Assembly (NCBI GenBank): GCA_001657395.1 | Contig: LYSY01000002.1 | Location: forward strand, 372,001 to 436,000 | Length of the DNA stretch: 64,000 nt | Reading direction: 5' to 3' | DNA from: Rhodospirillales bacterium BBD 1991-14 | GTDB taxonomy: Bacteria; Pseudomonadota; Alphaproteobacteria; Kiloniellales; Kiloniellaceae | Shown here: one piece after another, positions 51,127 to 60,013 of the stretch | How positions within the stretch are numbered: position 1 is the stretch's first letter | Layout of the letters: every line of letters starts with the position of its first letter | The notes under the pieces: model-generated | What the model was told of the DNA's origin: nothing | Databases searched by the model: none | What the model saw: the letters and a program-made list of their open reading frames with translations, nothing else | Program-made: the position numbers and the translations under genes

Positions 51127-51951
51127 ATGACTGCCCCGAACTTCGGCTCGCCGACGACCGCCATCGGCCGCATGCTGGTCTACTTCACCTTTACCGCGGC
51201 CGTAATGCCGGTCCAGTGGTTGGCGGTGAGCCTGCGCTGGCCGCTGCGCAAGACGCTGCCGCACTGGTACCATCGCCATTCCTGCCGGATTCTGGGCATC
51301 CGGATCGAGGCGCGCGGCGAGGTCTCCCGGGCGCATCCGACGCTCTTCGTCGCCAACCACGTCTCCTACCTCGACGTGGAAATCCTGGGGGCCCTCTCCA
51401 AGGTTTCCTTCGTCGCGAAGGCGGAGGTCGCCACCTGGCCATTCTTCTCCTGGCTCGCCAGGTTGCAGGAGACCGTCTTCGTCGAACGCCGCGCCCAGCG
51501 CACCGCCGAGCACCGCGACGAAATCGCCAGACGGCTGGAGGAGGGCGACGATCTGGTGCTCTTCGCCGAGGGCACCTCCGGTGACGGCAACGGTATTCTG
51601 CCGTTCAAGAGCGCCCTCTTCTCGGTTGCCGAGCGCCGTCCGCGCGGGCAGGCCCTCACCATCCAACCGGTTTCCATCAGCTATACGAGACTCGACGGCG
51701 TGCCTCTGGGGCGCTATCTAAGGCCATTTTTCGCCTGGTACGGCGATATGGAGCTTGGCCCCCACCTCTGGCATGCGCTGGGCCTCGGCTATGTGACGGT
51801 GGTTGTGGAGTATCACGAGCCGGTGACCATTGAGGGCTTCGGCTCCCGCAAGGCGCTCTGCGACCACTGTCATGCCGTGGTCTCCGGCGGTGTGGCCTCG
51901 GCGCTGTCCGGGCGCCCGCAGCGCCCCGAGGGCCTGCTGGAGGCGGGATGA
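51127..51951 (+). CDS. olsA: 1-acyl-sn-glycerol-3-phosphate-type acyltransferase, OlsA-like
   Basis: This 274-residue PlsC-family membrane acyltransferase has an N-terminal hydrophobic helix (about 17-34), the catalytic HX4D in FVANHVSYLDVE, KVSFVAKAEVATWPFFSWLARLQETVFVERR and the substrate-binding LFAEGTSGDGN. In the OlsB-OlsA pathway this enzyme adds the second acyl chain to lyso-ornithine lipid; phosphatidic acid synthesis is the alternative. Adjacency to the OlsB-like gene (62 bp) supports the former. The start is unusual because the ATG has no ribosome-binding site and is preceded by two mini-cistrons. Confidence 0.85.
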   Translation: MTAPNFGSPTTAIGRMLVYFTFTAAVMPVQWLAVSLRWPLRKTLPHWYHRHSCRILGIRIEARGEVSRAHPTLFVANHVSYLDVEILGALSKVSFVAKAEVATWPFFSWLARLQETVFVERRAQRTAEHRDEIARRLEEGDDLVLFAEGTSGDGNGILPFKSALFSVAERRPRGQALTIQPVSISYTRLDGVPLGRYLRPFFAWYGDMELGPHLWHALGLGYVTVVVEYHEPVTIEGFGSRKALCDHCHAVVSGGVASALSGRPQRPEGLLEAG

Positions 51952-52112
51952 GCGCCGGTTTGCGCCGCTTTAGGCGGGGGTTCGCCGGGGCGAAATATGG
52001 TATTGTAGAGAGGCTTATCGGCTCAGGCCGCGTGTCGTGGGCCGCAGCTTCCGGGCGGCGCGGACGATCTGCAGGGTCGGGCCGGATATAGGACGCCAGA
52101 TATAGGACGAGT

Positions 52113-53618
52113 GTGACGCAGAACCGCAAAAAACGCCTCTTCATCAAGACCTACGGCTGTCAGATGAACGTCTACGATTCCGCAAGGATGGCCGACGTCC
52201 TGGCGCCGCTCGGCTATGCGCCGGCCGACAGCCCGCGCGGCGCCGACATGGTGATCCTCAACACCTGCCACATCCGCGAGAAGGCCTCGGAAAAGGTGTT
52301 CTCCGAGCTGGGCCGGCTGCGCGCCTTCAAGGAGGAGCGCCGTTCCGAGGGTGGCGAGATGGTGTTGGCGGTGGCCGGTTGCGTGGCCCAGGCCGAGGGC
52401 GAGGAGATTCTGCGCCGGGCCCCGCAGGTGGATCTCGTCTTCGGTCCGCAGACCTATCACCGCCTGCCCGAGATGGTGGCCCGGGCCGCGCGCGCCGGCG
52501 GCCATCTGGATATCGACTTTCCCGTCGAGTCGAAGTTCGATCACCTGCCGGAAGAAAGTGCTGATCCCGGAGCCGCCGCCTTCCTGTCGATCCAGGAGGG
52601 CTGCGACAAGTTCTGCAGCTTCTGCGTGGTGCCCTATACCCGTGGGGCGGAGTTCTCGCGGCCGGTCGCCGCAGTGCTGGCGGAGGCCCGGCGCCTCGCC
52701 GCTGCCGGCGCGCAGGAAATCACGCTGCTCGGCCAGAACGTCAACGCCTATCACGGCGAGGCCGCCGACGGCGGAACCTGGGGTCTCGGCCGGCTGCTGC
52801 GGGCGGTCGCCGCGATCGAAGGCATCACCCGCCTGCGGTACACCACCTCGCACCCGCGTGACATGGACGACGAACTGATCGCCGCCCACGGCGACGAGGC
52901 CAAGGTCATGCCCTATCTACATCTGCCGGTGCAGTCCGGCTCCGACCGGGTTCTGGCCGCCATGAACCGGCAGCACAGCGCCGACGACTATCTGCGCATC
53001 GTCGAGCGGCTGCGGCGGGCGCGGCCCGACATTGCCCTGTCGTCGGACTTCATCGTCGGCTTTCCCGGCGAAACCGATGCCGACTTTGCCGCGACCCTGC
53101 GCTTGGTCACCGAGGTCGGTTACGCCCAGGCCTACTCCTTCAAGTACAGCCCGCGCCCGGGCACCCCGGCGGCGGTCGAGGCCGATCAGGTGCCCGAAGA
53201 GGTCAAAACCGAACGCCTGGCGGCCTTGCAGCAACTGCTCGGCGCCCAAGCCACGGCCTTCAACCGGGCTTGCGTCGGCAAGACGCTTCCGGTGCTGCTG
53301 GAGAGGCCGGGGCGCAAGGCCGGCCAGCTGGTCGGCCGCAGCCCCTACATGCAATCCGTCCATGTGCCGGTTTCCTCTGTCGGACAGGGGCGTCTGACCG
53401 GTGCGCTGCTTGATGTCGCCATCGAGGGCGCCACCGCCAACTCCCTCTCCGGCCGCCTGGTGATGGCCGAGGACTTGATGGCCGAGGACTTGACGGCGGA
53501 GGCCCCGATAGCGGAGGACGGGCGGCCTTCCGAAGCCGCCGCCGTGGTGGACTCTTTGGCGGAAGGCCCCGCACAAGCCCCCGCACAGGCCCCGACAAGC
53601 GCAAGGATCTCAGCTTGA
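52113..53618 (+). CDS. miaB: tRNA-2-methylthio-N6-dimethylallyladenosine synthase MiaB
   Basis: This 501-residue radical-SAM methylthiotransferase modifies i6A37 of tRNAs. The auxiliary cluster Cys residues lie in [18 protein letters not shown] and [10 protein letters not shown]; the radical-SAM Cx3Cx2C is [18 protein letters not shown]-terminal TRAM domain (about 385-450) follows. The last ~50 residues are an acidic Ala/Pro tail with [12 protein letters not shown] and [10 protein letters not shown] repeats absent from typical MiaB (about 440-475 aa). The GTG start has AGGACGAGT upstream, where GATATAGGACG is present twice. It overlaps phoH by 4 bp. Confidence 0.95.
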   Translation: MTQNRKKRLFIKTYGCQMNVYDSARMADVLAPLGYAPADSPRGADMVILNTCHIREKASEKVFSELGRLRAFKEERRSEGGEMVLAVAGCVAQAEGEEILRRAPQVDLVFGPQTYHRLPEMVARAARAGGHLDIDFPVESKFDHLPEESADPGAAAFLSIQEGCDKFCSFCVVPYTRGAEFSRPVAAVLAEARRLAAAGAQEITLLGQNVNAYHGEAADGGTWGLGRLLRAVAAIEGITRLRYTTSHPRDMDDELIAAHGDEAKVMPYLHLPVQSGSDRVLAAMNRQHSADDYLRIVERLRRARPDIALSSDFIVGFPGETDADFAATLRLVTEVGYAQAYSFKYSPRPGTPAAVEADQVPEEVKTERLAALQQLLGAQATAFNRACVGKTLPVLLERPGRKAGQLVGRSPYMQSVHVPVSSVGQGRLTGALLDVAIEGATANSLSGRLVMAEDLMAEDLTAEAPIAEDGRPSEAAAVVDSLAEGPAQAPAQAPTSARISA

Positions 53619-54661
53619 GCTCAGACAGTCTCAGCGGCGCGGCCGAGGGCCGCAAGGGTGAGCCGATCTTCCTGCAGTTCGATGACAACAGTCTTCTGCC
53701 GCTGCTCTACGGCGAGCACGATCAGAACCTGCTGCGCATCGAGCAACAGCTCGGCGTGAGCCTTGCCTCGCGTGGCAACCGCCTGGCGATCACCGGTCCG
53801 GCGGATTCCGTGGAGGCCGCCAACGCCGCCCTCACCGCGCTTTACGAACGGCTGCGCAAGGGTCTCGACGTCGGCGACGGCGAGGTCGATGCGGTGATCC
53901 GCATGGCGGTCCAGGCGCCCGATCACGAAAGCGGGCACCATGCCGCGGCAGCGGTGCATTCCGACGAGCTGGCCATCGTGACCCGCAAGCGGCGCCTGAC
54001 GCCGCGCTCGCCGGGGCAGAAGGCCTACGTTCAGGCCCTGCGCAGCCATGAAATGGTCTTCGGCATCGGGCCGGCCGGCACCGGGAAGACCTATCTGGCC
54101 GCGGCGATGGCGATCTCAATGCTGATCGACGGCGTGGTCGAGCGGATCATCCTCTCGCGCCCGGCCGTCGAAGCCGGCGAGCGCCTTGGCTTCCTGCCCG
54201 GCGATCTGACCGAGAAGGTGGATCCCTATCTACGGCCGCTCTACGACGCGCTTTACGACATGCTGCCCGCCAATCAGGTCGCCAGCCGTCTGTCGAACGG
54301 CGAGATCGAAGTGGCGCCGCTCGCCTTCATGCGGGGCCGCACACTCTCCAACGCCTTCATCATTCTCGACGAGGCGCAGAACACCACGCCGGTGCAGATG
54401 AAGATGGCACTGACACGCTTGGGCGAGAACAGCCGCATGGTGATCACCGGCGATCTCTCGCAGATCGACCTGCCCAAGGGTGCGCCCTCGGGCCTTCGCG
54501 AGGCCGCCGGCATCCTGGCCGATATGGAAGGCGTCGCCTTCGTCCAGTTCACGGCAGCAGATGTCGTGCGCCATTCCCTGGTGACACGCATCGTGCGGGC
54601 CTACGCCGCCTACGACGCCAGCAGATCCGGGGAGGGAGATCTTTTCGGTCGGCAGCGATAG
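53615..54661 (+). CDS. PhoH-like ATPase
   Basis: This 348-residue protein has an N-terminal KH-like region (about 15-85) and a P-loop domain with Walker [19 protein letters not shown] near residue 150 and [21 protein letters not shown] (Walker B). [14 protein letters not shown] follows. The PhoH/YbeZ family is linked to RNA metabolism and works beside YbeY, encoded next. Translation would begin at the TTG at 53615 overlapping the miaB stop (TTGA), with AAGGA 8 bp upstream. Despite the PhoH name, no Pho box is present here. Confidence 0.93.
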   Translation: MSSDSLSGAAEGRKGEPIFLQFDDNSLLPLLYGEHDQNLLRIEQQLGVSLASRGNRLAITGPADSVEAANAALTALYERLRKGLDVGDGEVDAVIRMAVQAPDHESGHHAAAAVHSDELAIVTRKRRLTPRSPGQKAYVQALRSHEMVFGIGPAGTGKTYLAAAMAISMLIDGVVERIILSRPAVEAGERLGFLPGDLTEKVDPYLRPLYDALYDMLPANQVASRLSNGEIEVAPLAFMRGRTLSNAFIILDEAQNTTPVQMKMALTRLGENSRMVITGDLSQIDLPKGAPSGLREAAGILADMEGVAFVQFTAADVVRHSLVTRIVRAYAAYDASRSGEGDLFGRQR

Positions 54662-54728
54662 CAATGGCCCTCCCTGGGACCTTATCTGGGGGGCCGGGGA
54701 TCACGCCGCCGGACCGATAGCCGAGACA

Positions 54729-55445
54729 ATGAACGAAACACCTGGCAACGACGCATCTGGGAACGCCTTAAACGGAACGGACCGGCTGGAGATCGCCATC
54801 ATCGTCCAGGACGAGGCTTGGAAAGAGCATGTCGCCGGACTGGAGGCGATCGCCCGGCGGTCGATCGAGGCGGGGCTGCAGGGCGCGGCGCTGCGCGATC
54901 CCGGGCATACGTCTGGCGGGCGGCTTGAAGTGAGCCTGGTCTTCGCCGACGACGCCGCCGTCGCCGCCCTGAACAAGGGCTACCGCGGGCGCGAAGGCCC
55001 GACCAACGTTCTGTCTTTTCCGAACATGGACGGGGATCCGGACATGGACGGACCTGATATGGAGGGGGAGGCCCTGCCGGCCCGGGACCCGGCAGGCGCG
55101 CCGCCGCGCCTGCTGGGCGATATCGTGCTGGCCCGTGAAACGGTGCTGCGCGAAGCCGCGGAGCAGCGCAAGAGCGTCGCCGATCACAGCACGCATCTGC
55201 TCGTGCACGGCTTCCTGCATCTGCTCGGCTACGATCACACCACCGACGCTGAAGCCGACGCCATGGAGTCCCTGGAGGTGGCCGTGCTGGCCGGCCTGGG
55301 GGTGGCGGACCCCTACACCCCCGCAGACCCGCTCGCGCCGTCGCCGGACGGGCCGGACGGGGGGCCGGTGGATCAGGGTGTCCCCGGTCAGGATGTTCCC
55401 GCGCATTCCGCCTCCGGTCATTCTGTCTCTGGCGGCGGGAGCTGA
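54729..55445 (+). CDS. ybeY: Endoribonuclease/rRNA maturation factor YbeY
   Basis: This is a 238-residue metal-dependent RNase involved in 16S rRNA 3' maturation and ribosome quality control. The zinc-binding HGFLHLLGYDH (Hx3Hx5H) lies near residue 162, and NKGYRGREGPTNVLSFP near 82 is typical. Two additions are unusual: an acidic insertion at about 98-125 built from DGDPDMDGPDMEGE repeats, and a ~45-residue Pro/Gly/Asp-rich C-terminal tail, making it longer than E. coli YbeY (155 aa). The 67 bp gap from phoH contains no obvious promoter. Confidence 0.93.
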   Translation: MNETPGNDASGNALNGTDRLEIAIIVQDEAWKEHVAGLEAIARRSIEAGLQGAALRDPGHTSGGRLEVSLVFADDAAVAALNKGYRGREGPTNVLSFPNMDGDPDMDGPDMEGEALPARDPAGAPPRLLGDIVLARETVLREAAEQRKSVADHSTHLLVHGFLHLLGYDHTTDAEADAMESLEVAVLAGLGVADPYTPADPLAPSPDGPDGGPVDQGVPGQDVPAHSASGHSVSGGGS

Positions 55446-55448
55446 GCC

Positions 55449-56381
55449 ATGGCCGAACCTTCCGGCAACGGACGAAGTCCGCGGGGCAACGGCCAGAACG
55501 GCATGGGGCTCTGGCAGCGTCTGCGCGGTCTGGTGAAGTCGCGGCAGAGCGAAGCCCAGCTGCGCGAAACCCTCGAAGAGATTATCGACGAGATCAAGGA
55601 GGTCGAGGGCGAGGAGGAGGTCGTTGCGCCGATCAGCAGCGACGAGCGGGTGATGCTGTCCAACATCCTGCGGCTGCGCCACCTCACCGCCTATGACGTC
55701 ATGGTGCCGCGCGCGGATATCGTCGCGGTCGATCTCGACACGCCCATCGAGGCGCTCATCGATGTGATGAGCGAGGCCGGCCACTCGCGCCTGCCGGTCT
55801 ACCGCGAGACCCTGGACGAGGTGGTCGGCATCGTCCACATCAAGGACGTGCTGACCTACATGAAGGGCGAGCGCACCTTCGATCTGGTCGATCTCGTGCG
55901 CCGCATTCTCGTCGTCGCACCCTCCATGCGCGTGCTCGACCTGCTCCTGGAGATGCGCCTCTCGCGCGTTCACATGGCGCTGGTGGTGGACGAGTTCGGC
56001 GGGATCGACGGGCTGGTGACCATCGAAGACCTCGTCGAGGAGATCGTCGGCGAAATCGAAGACGAGCACGATGTCGCCGAAGGGCCGAAGCTGATCGAAC
56101 GCGCGGACGGCAGCCTGCTGGCCGATGCCCGGGCCACCATCGAGGAGTTCGAGGCCAAGATCGGCCCGGTGCTGTCGGAAGAGGAACGCGAAGAGGACAT
56201 CGACACCCTGGGCGGGCTGCTGTTCTCTCTTGCCGGGCGTGTCCCCGGCCGTGGCGAGTTGGTCGAACACGAAAGCAGCGGTGTCAGCTTCGAGGTTCTG
56301 GAGGCCGATCCGCGTCGGGTGAAGCGTCTGCGCGTTCACAATGTCGCTGACCGTCTTGCCCGTCACGGCAATGACGACTGA
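55449..56381 (+). CDS. CBS-domain protein, CorC/TlyC-like
   Basis: This 310-residue soluble protein carries two CBS domains (about 70-185; LRHLTAYDVMVPRADIVAVD, GHSRLPVYRETLDEVVGIVHIKDVL, MALVVDEFGGIDGLVTIEDLVEEIVGEIEDEHD) and a C-terminal CorC_HlyC domain (about 215-300; LLADARATIEEFEAKIG, DTLGGLLFSLAGRVPGRGELVEH). Homologues are linked to Mg/Co homeostasis and lie beside ybeY and lnt. The N-terminus is Gly/Asn-rich and no membrane helix is visible. It begins 3 bp after the ybeY stop, and its stop lies inside the lnt start region. Confidence 0.92.
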   Translation: MAEPSGNGRSPRGNGQNGMGLWQRLRGLVKSRQSEAQLRETLEEIIDEIKEVEGEEEVVAPISSDERVMLSNILRLRHLTAYDVMVPRADIVAVDLDTPIEALIDVMSEAGHSRLPVYRETLDEVVGIVHIKDVLTYMKGERTFDLVDLVRRILVVAPSMRVLDLLLEMRLSRVHMALVVDEFGGIDGLVTIEDLVEEIVGEIEDEHDVAEGPKLIERADGSLLADARATIEEFEAKIGPVLSEEEREEDIDTLGGLLFSLAGRVPGRGELVEHESSGVSFEVLEADPRRVKRLRVHNVADRLARHGNDD

Positions 56382-57984
56382 GACCGGCGCCGGCGGTCCG
56401 CAGGGCGAAGCCCGGGCCTGGCCGCAGCGCTTGGCCGCGCTCAGCGGGTGGCGCCGCCTGGGCCTGGCCGCGGTCTGCGGCGGACTTGCATCCCTGGCGA
56501 TGCCGCCACTCTATCTCCTGCCGCTCCTGGTGCCGGCTTTCGTGGGGGCGTTCTGGCTTCTCGAAGGCGCGAAGACGGGGCGTCAGGCGGCGCTCACCGG
56601 CTGGGCTTTCGGCACCGGTCATTTCGCCGTCGGTCTCTACTGGGTGGGTCACGCCTTTCTGGTGGATGCGGAGCGCTTCGGCTTTGCCATGCCGTTTGCG
56701 GTCGGCGGCCTGGCGGCCGGCCTGGCGCTCTTTCCCGCCCTGGCATTCTGGATCACCGCGCGCAGCAGTTTGACGGGGCCGGCCCGCGTCGTCTGTTTCG
56801 CGACCGCCTGGCTGCTGGGCGAAGGTCTGCGCAGCTGGGTGCTCACCGGCTTTCCCTGGAACCTGATGGGGTCGGTCTGGGCCTTTTCGTCCGAGACGAT
56901 ACAGCTCACCGCTTTGGGGGGCGTCTGGCTGCTCAGCCTGATCACGGTGACAGCGGCGACGGCGCCGGCGCTGCTGGCCGGGCGGCCGGCGCGCCGCCAC
57001 CGTATCCGGGGCTTTGTCGCCGTTGCGCTGCTGCTGCCCGCCCTCTCCTGGGGCTACGGTGCGTGGCGCCTGGACGGCGCGCCGGCCGCCGGGACGGCGG
57101 TGGTGGAGGAGGTGCGCCTGCGCCTGGTGCAGCCGAGCATTCCTCAGGCTCTGAAATGGCGCCGCGATCTGCGCGCCGAGCATGTCCGCACCCAGATGCG
57201 CATGTCGCTGGCCCCGGGCTTCGAGGACCGCACCCACGTCATCTGGGCGGAGACCGCGATCCCCTATCTGTTGTCTGCCGAGCCGGTGCTGCAGCGCGAA
57301 CTGACCGCCGTGGTGCCGCCGGGCGGCTTCCTCATTGCCGGCGCCCCGCGGGTCGAGCCGGACAGGCCGGAGGGGCGGATCTGGAACTCCCTCTACGCGC
57401 TCGACGACAGCGGGCGGATCGCGGCGACCTTCGACAAGGTGCACCTGGTGCCCTTCGGCGAGTACACCCCGCTGCGCGATCTCCTGGGCCTCGCCAAGCT
57501 CACCGCCGGCAGCCGCGACTTCTCACCCGGCCCGGGACTGCAGACCATCGACCTGCCCGGGCTGCCGGCCTTCAGCCCGCTGATCTGTTACGAGATCATC
57601 TTTCCGGGCAAGGTCACCGCCCCGACCGCGCAAGGTGGTGCAGAGGAGGACAGGGCCGCGCCGCGCTGGCTGCTCAATGTGACTAACGATGCCTGGTTCG
57701 GCGACTCCAGCGGCCCCTATCAACACTTTGCCTCTGCGCGAATGCGTGCAGTTGAAGAAGGAATACCTCTCATTCGTGTTGCCAATAACGGAATTTCGGC
57801 AGTGGTGGACTCTTACGGTCGAATTCTCGATCAAATTAATCTCAATGATCGAGGTATTATTGATACAGAACTACCCGAGGCTGCTACCGGTCGAACCATT
57901 TATTCCCATGCGGGTAATTGGCTCTACTTGGTAGAATTGTTTCTATCTACTTGTGTTATATTTGTGTTGCGGCGTTTCGTTTAA
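56371..57984 (+). CDS. lnt: Apolipoprotein N-acyltransferase
   Basis: This 537-residue inner-membrane enzyme adds the third acyl chain to lipoproteins. About six hydrophobic helices occupy the first 220 residues (LGLAAVCGGLASLAMPPLYLLPLLVP onward). The nitrilase domain follows: the catalytic Glu in VIWAETAIPYLL, Lys in FDKVHLVPFGEYTP and Cys in FSPLICYEIIFPG, then LNVTNDAWFGDSSGPYQH. The final helix is at the C-terminus. An alternative ATG lies at 56341. From about 57720 to the stop, G+C falls to about 44% (my count) while the protein stays in frame and conserved. Confidence 0.94.
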   Translation: MTTETGAGGPQGEARAWPQRLAALSGWRRLGLAAVCGGLASLAMPPLYLLPLLVPAFVGAFWLLEGAKTGRQAALTGWAFGTGHFAVGLYWVGHAFLVDAERFGFAMPFAVGGLAAGLALFPALAFWITARSSLTGPARVVCFATAWLLGEGLRSWVLTGFPWNLMGSVWAFSSETIQLTALGGVWLLSLITVTAATAPALLAGRPARRHRIRGFVAVALLLPALSWGYGAWRLDGAPAAGTAVVEEVRLRLVQPSIPQALKWRRDLRAEHVRTQMRMSLAPGFEDRTHVIWAETAIPYLLSAEPVLQRELTAVVPPGGFLIAGAPRVEPDRPEGRIWNSLYALDDSGRIAATFDKVHLVPFGEYTPLRDLLGLAKLTAGSRDFSPGPGLQTIDLPGLPAFSPLICYEIIFPGKVTAPTAQGGAEEDRAAPRWLLNVTNDAWFGDSSGPYQHFASARMRAVEEGIPLIRVANNGISAVVDSYGRILDQINLNDRGIIDTELPEAATGRTIYSHAGNWLYLVELFLSTCVIFVLRRFV

Positions 57985-58004
57985 CCGACTAAGACATAGA
58001 GCGC

Positions 58005-58043
58005 TTGACGAATCAACCGGCTGTTGGCATACAGGCGTATGCC
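58005..58043 (+). promoter_or_regulatory. Promoter with overlapping dyad operator for the XRE regulator
   Basis: TTGACG (58005-58010), 17 bp, and CATACA (58028-58033) form a plausible promoter. Overlapping the -10 is the perfect inverted repeat GGCATAC-AGGC-GTATGCC (58026-58043). Such a placement suits a repressor site, most simply autoregulation by the XRE protein encoded 48 bp downstream. Confidence 0.55.
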
Positions 58044-58090
58044 TAAAGTCCTACGGTTCTGTTGATTCCTGAAACTAAGGTAAGGTGCGA

Positions 58091-58558
58091 ATGGCGCGAC
58101 AGGGTGCGGCGCTGGGTGACCGCCGGACAGGCGGGCCAAATCCGGTCGATGTGCATGTGGGGGGCCGGGTTCGCCTAAGGCGGACACTCCTTGGCATGAG
58201 TCAGGAGAAGCTCGGCGAAGCGATCGGGCTGACATTCCAGCAGGTTCAAAAATACGAGCGGGGCGCGAACCGTGTGGGCGCAAGCCGCCTCTTCGATCTG
58301 TCGCGTGTGCTCGACGTGCCGGTGGGTTTCTTCTTCGATGAGATGCCCAGCGACGTCGCCGCGAGTTCGCCGGCGCAGCGTCCGGGTGTGACCCAACCTC
58401 CCGAGCAGGAACTCGATCCTCTCGTGAAGCGGGAGACCCTGGAACTGGTCAGGGCCTACTACAAGATCGAAGATCCCAGTGTGCGCAAACGCCTTTTCGA
58501 GATGACGAAGGCCCTGGCCGCTGCCGCCAGCAAGGACTCCGCCAAAGAGGACGAGTAG
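58091..58558 (+). CDS. XRE-family helix-turn-helix regulator
   Basis: This is a 155-residue protein. An N-terminal HTH (about 22-82) reads VGGRVRLRRTLLGMSQEKLGEAIGLTFQQVQKYERGANRVGASRLFDLSRVL, the standard XRE/SinR-like fold, followed by DVPVGFFFDEMPSD. The C-terminal part (about 105-155) is a helical dimerisation-like segment (VKRETLELVRAYYKIEDPSVRKRLFEMTKALA). It is a common alphaproteobacterial gene beside metK. The ATG at 58091 has AAGGTGCGA upstream. A dyad overlapping its promoter suggests autoregulation. Confidence 0.88.
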   Translation: MARQGAALGDRRTGGPNPVDVHVGGRVRLRRTLLGMSQEKLGEAIGLTFQQVQKYERGANRVGASRLFDLSRVLDVPVGFFFDEMPSDVAASSPAQRPGVTQPPEQELDPLVKRETLELVRAYYKIEDPSVRKRLFEMTKALAAAASKDSAKEDE

Positions 58559-58649
58559 CGCGCCTTTCCCACGGCGCCTGCGCAAAGGTCTTTCGATACA
58601 AAGCAGAACCACTGTCTTTTTCGATCTGTGATGCTTTGGTGTCGCTGAG

Positions 58650-58666
58650 GCCGCCCAGCGGCTTTT
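58650..58666 (+). terminator. Possible terminator before metK
   Basis: GCCGC-CCA-GCGGC (58650-58662) followed by TTTT forms a short intrinsic-terminator-like hairpin 92 bp after the regulator's stop. The stem is only 5 bp. The rest of the 240 bp gap to metK shows no gene and no riboswitch I can recognise. Confidence 0.4.
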
Positions 58667-58798
58667 GCCTGCCGGCTAACCCGTGTCGGATACCTTCCTT
58701 CCAAGGCTCTTCAGCTTGTTTCTTGCAATTGCCTGAAGGCATCGCTATTCCCAGCGGGCTGTAATGGTCTTAGGGCCCGAACGAGCGGGAGCAAAACA

Positions 58799-59971
58799 GT
58801 GCGTAACGGCAGCTATCTCTTCACAAGCGAATCGGTTTCGGAAGGTCACCCCGATAAGGTCTGCGACCGGGTCTCCGATGCCATTGTCGATACTTTCCTC
58901 ACCCACGATCCGTTTTCTCGCGTCGCCGTTGAAACACTGTCCACGACAAATCGCATCGTCCTTGCCGGCGAGGTGCGCGGCCCCGCCGCGGTCACCAGCG
59001 ACCTCATCGAGCAGGTCGCCCGCCATGCGGTCAAGGAAATCGGTTACGAGCAGGAGGGCTTCCACTGGGACCGCATGACGGTGGAAAACTTCATCCACGA
59101 GCAGTCGGCCGACATCGCCCAGGGCGTCGATGCCGCCGGCAACAAGGATGAAGGGGCCGGCGACCAGGGCATCATGTTCGGCTATGCCTGCCGTGAAACC
59201 GAAGAACTCATGCCCGCCCCGATCTATCTCTCCCACAACATCCTGCGATCCCTGGCCGAGGCGCGCCATTCCGGCGCAGAGCCGGGGCTGCTGCCGGACT
59301 CCAAGAGTCAGGTCACGCTGGAGTACGTCGAAGGCAAGCCGGTGCGCGCCACCTCTATCGTTGTGTCCACGCAACACAGCGGCGACCTGGATCAGGATCA
59401 GGTGCGCGAGATCGTGCGGCCCCACGTGGTCAACGTTCTGCCGGACGGCTGGATGTGCGCGGAGGAAGACTTCTACGTCAATCCGACAGGCCGCTTCGTG
59501 ATCGGCGGACCGGACGGCGATGCGGGCCTGACCGGGCGCAAGATCATCGTCGACACCTACGGCGGTGCCGCACCGCACGGTGGTGGCGCCTTCTCGGGCA
59601 AGGACCCCACCAAGGTCGACCGCTCGGCGGCCTATGCCGCGCGCTATCTGGCCAAGAACGTGGTCGCCGCCGAGCTCGCCGACCGCTGCGTGATCCAGCT
59701 CTCCTACGCCATCGGCGTTTCCAAGCCGCTGTCGGTCTACGTCGACGGCCAGGGCACGGCCCGGGTTGACGAAGCGAAGCTCTCAAAGGCCCTGCAGGAT
59801 CTGATGGACCTTTCTCCGCGCGGCATCCGCGAACACCTCTCGCTGTCGCGACCGATCTATGCCCGCACCGCCGCCTACGGCCATTTCGGGCGCGCGCCGG
59901 ACGCCGACGGCGGCTTCTCCTGGGAGCGTACCGATCTCGTCGATCCGCTGCGCAGCGCCTTCGGCCTGTAG
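58799..59971 (+). CDS. metK: S-adenosylmethionine synthetase
   Basis: This 390-residue enzyme makes SAM from methionine and ATP. It starts from a GTG with GGGAGCAAAACA upstream. Signatures: [25 protein letters not shown] with the catalytic His of [28 protein letters not shown] (the methionine-binding GAGDQG), and the late [25 protein letters not shown] hexapeptide-type loop. Length is normal for the alphaproteobacterial group. trmB follows after 42 bp. Confidence 0.97.
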   Translation: MRNGSYLFTSESVSEGHPDKVCDRVSDAIVDTFLTHDPFSRVAVETLSTTNRIVLAGEVRGPAAVTSDLIEQVARHAVKEIGYEQEGFHWDRMTVENFIHEQSADIAQGVDAAGNKDEGAGDQGIMFGYACRETEELMPAPIYLSHNILRSLAEARHSGAEPGLLPDSKSQVTLEYVEGKPVRATSIVVSTQHSGDLDQDQVREIVRPHVVNVLPDGWMCAEEDFYVNPTGRFVIGGPDGDAGLTGRKIIVDTYGGAAPHGGGAFSGKDPTKVDRSAAYAARYLAKNVVAAELADRCVIQLSYAIGVSKPLSVYVDGQGTARVDEAKLSKALQDLMDLSPRGIREHLSLSRPIYARTAAYGHFGRAPDADGGFSWERTDLVDPLRSAFGL

Positions 59972-60013
59972 CGGTTTCTGCGGGCGCTCCCTTCCGAGGG
60001 TTTGAGGGCGTCG

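Noticed and set aside
58559-58798. SAM-responsive riboswitch before metK
   Set aside because: I looked for SAM-II and SAM/SAH-type features. There is a GGGAGCA at the ribosome-binding site and a CGGGC/GCCCG pairing, but no convincing pseudoknot pattern. A covariance-model search would decide.
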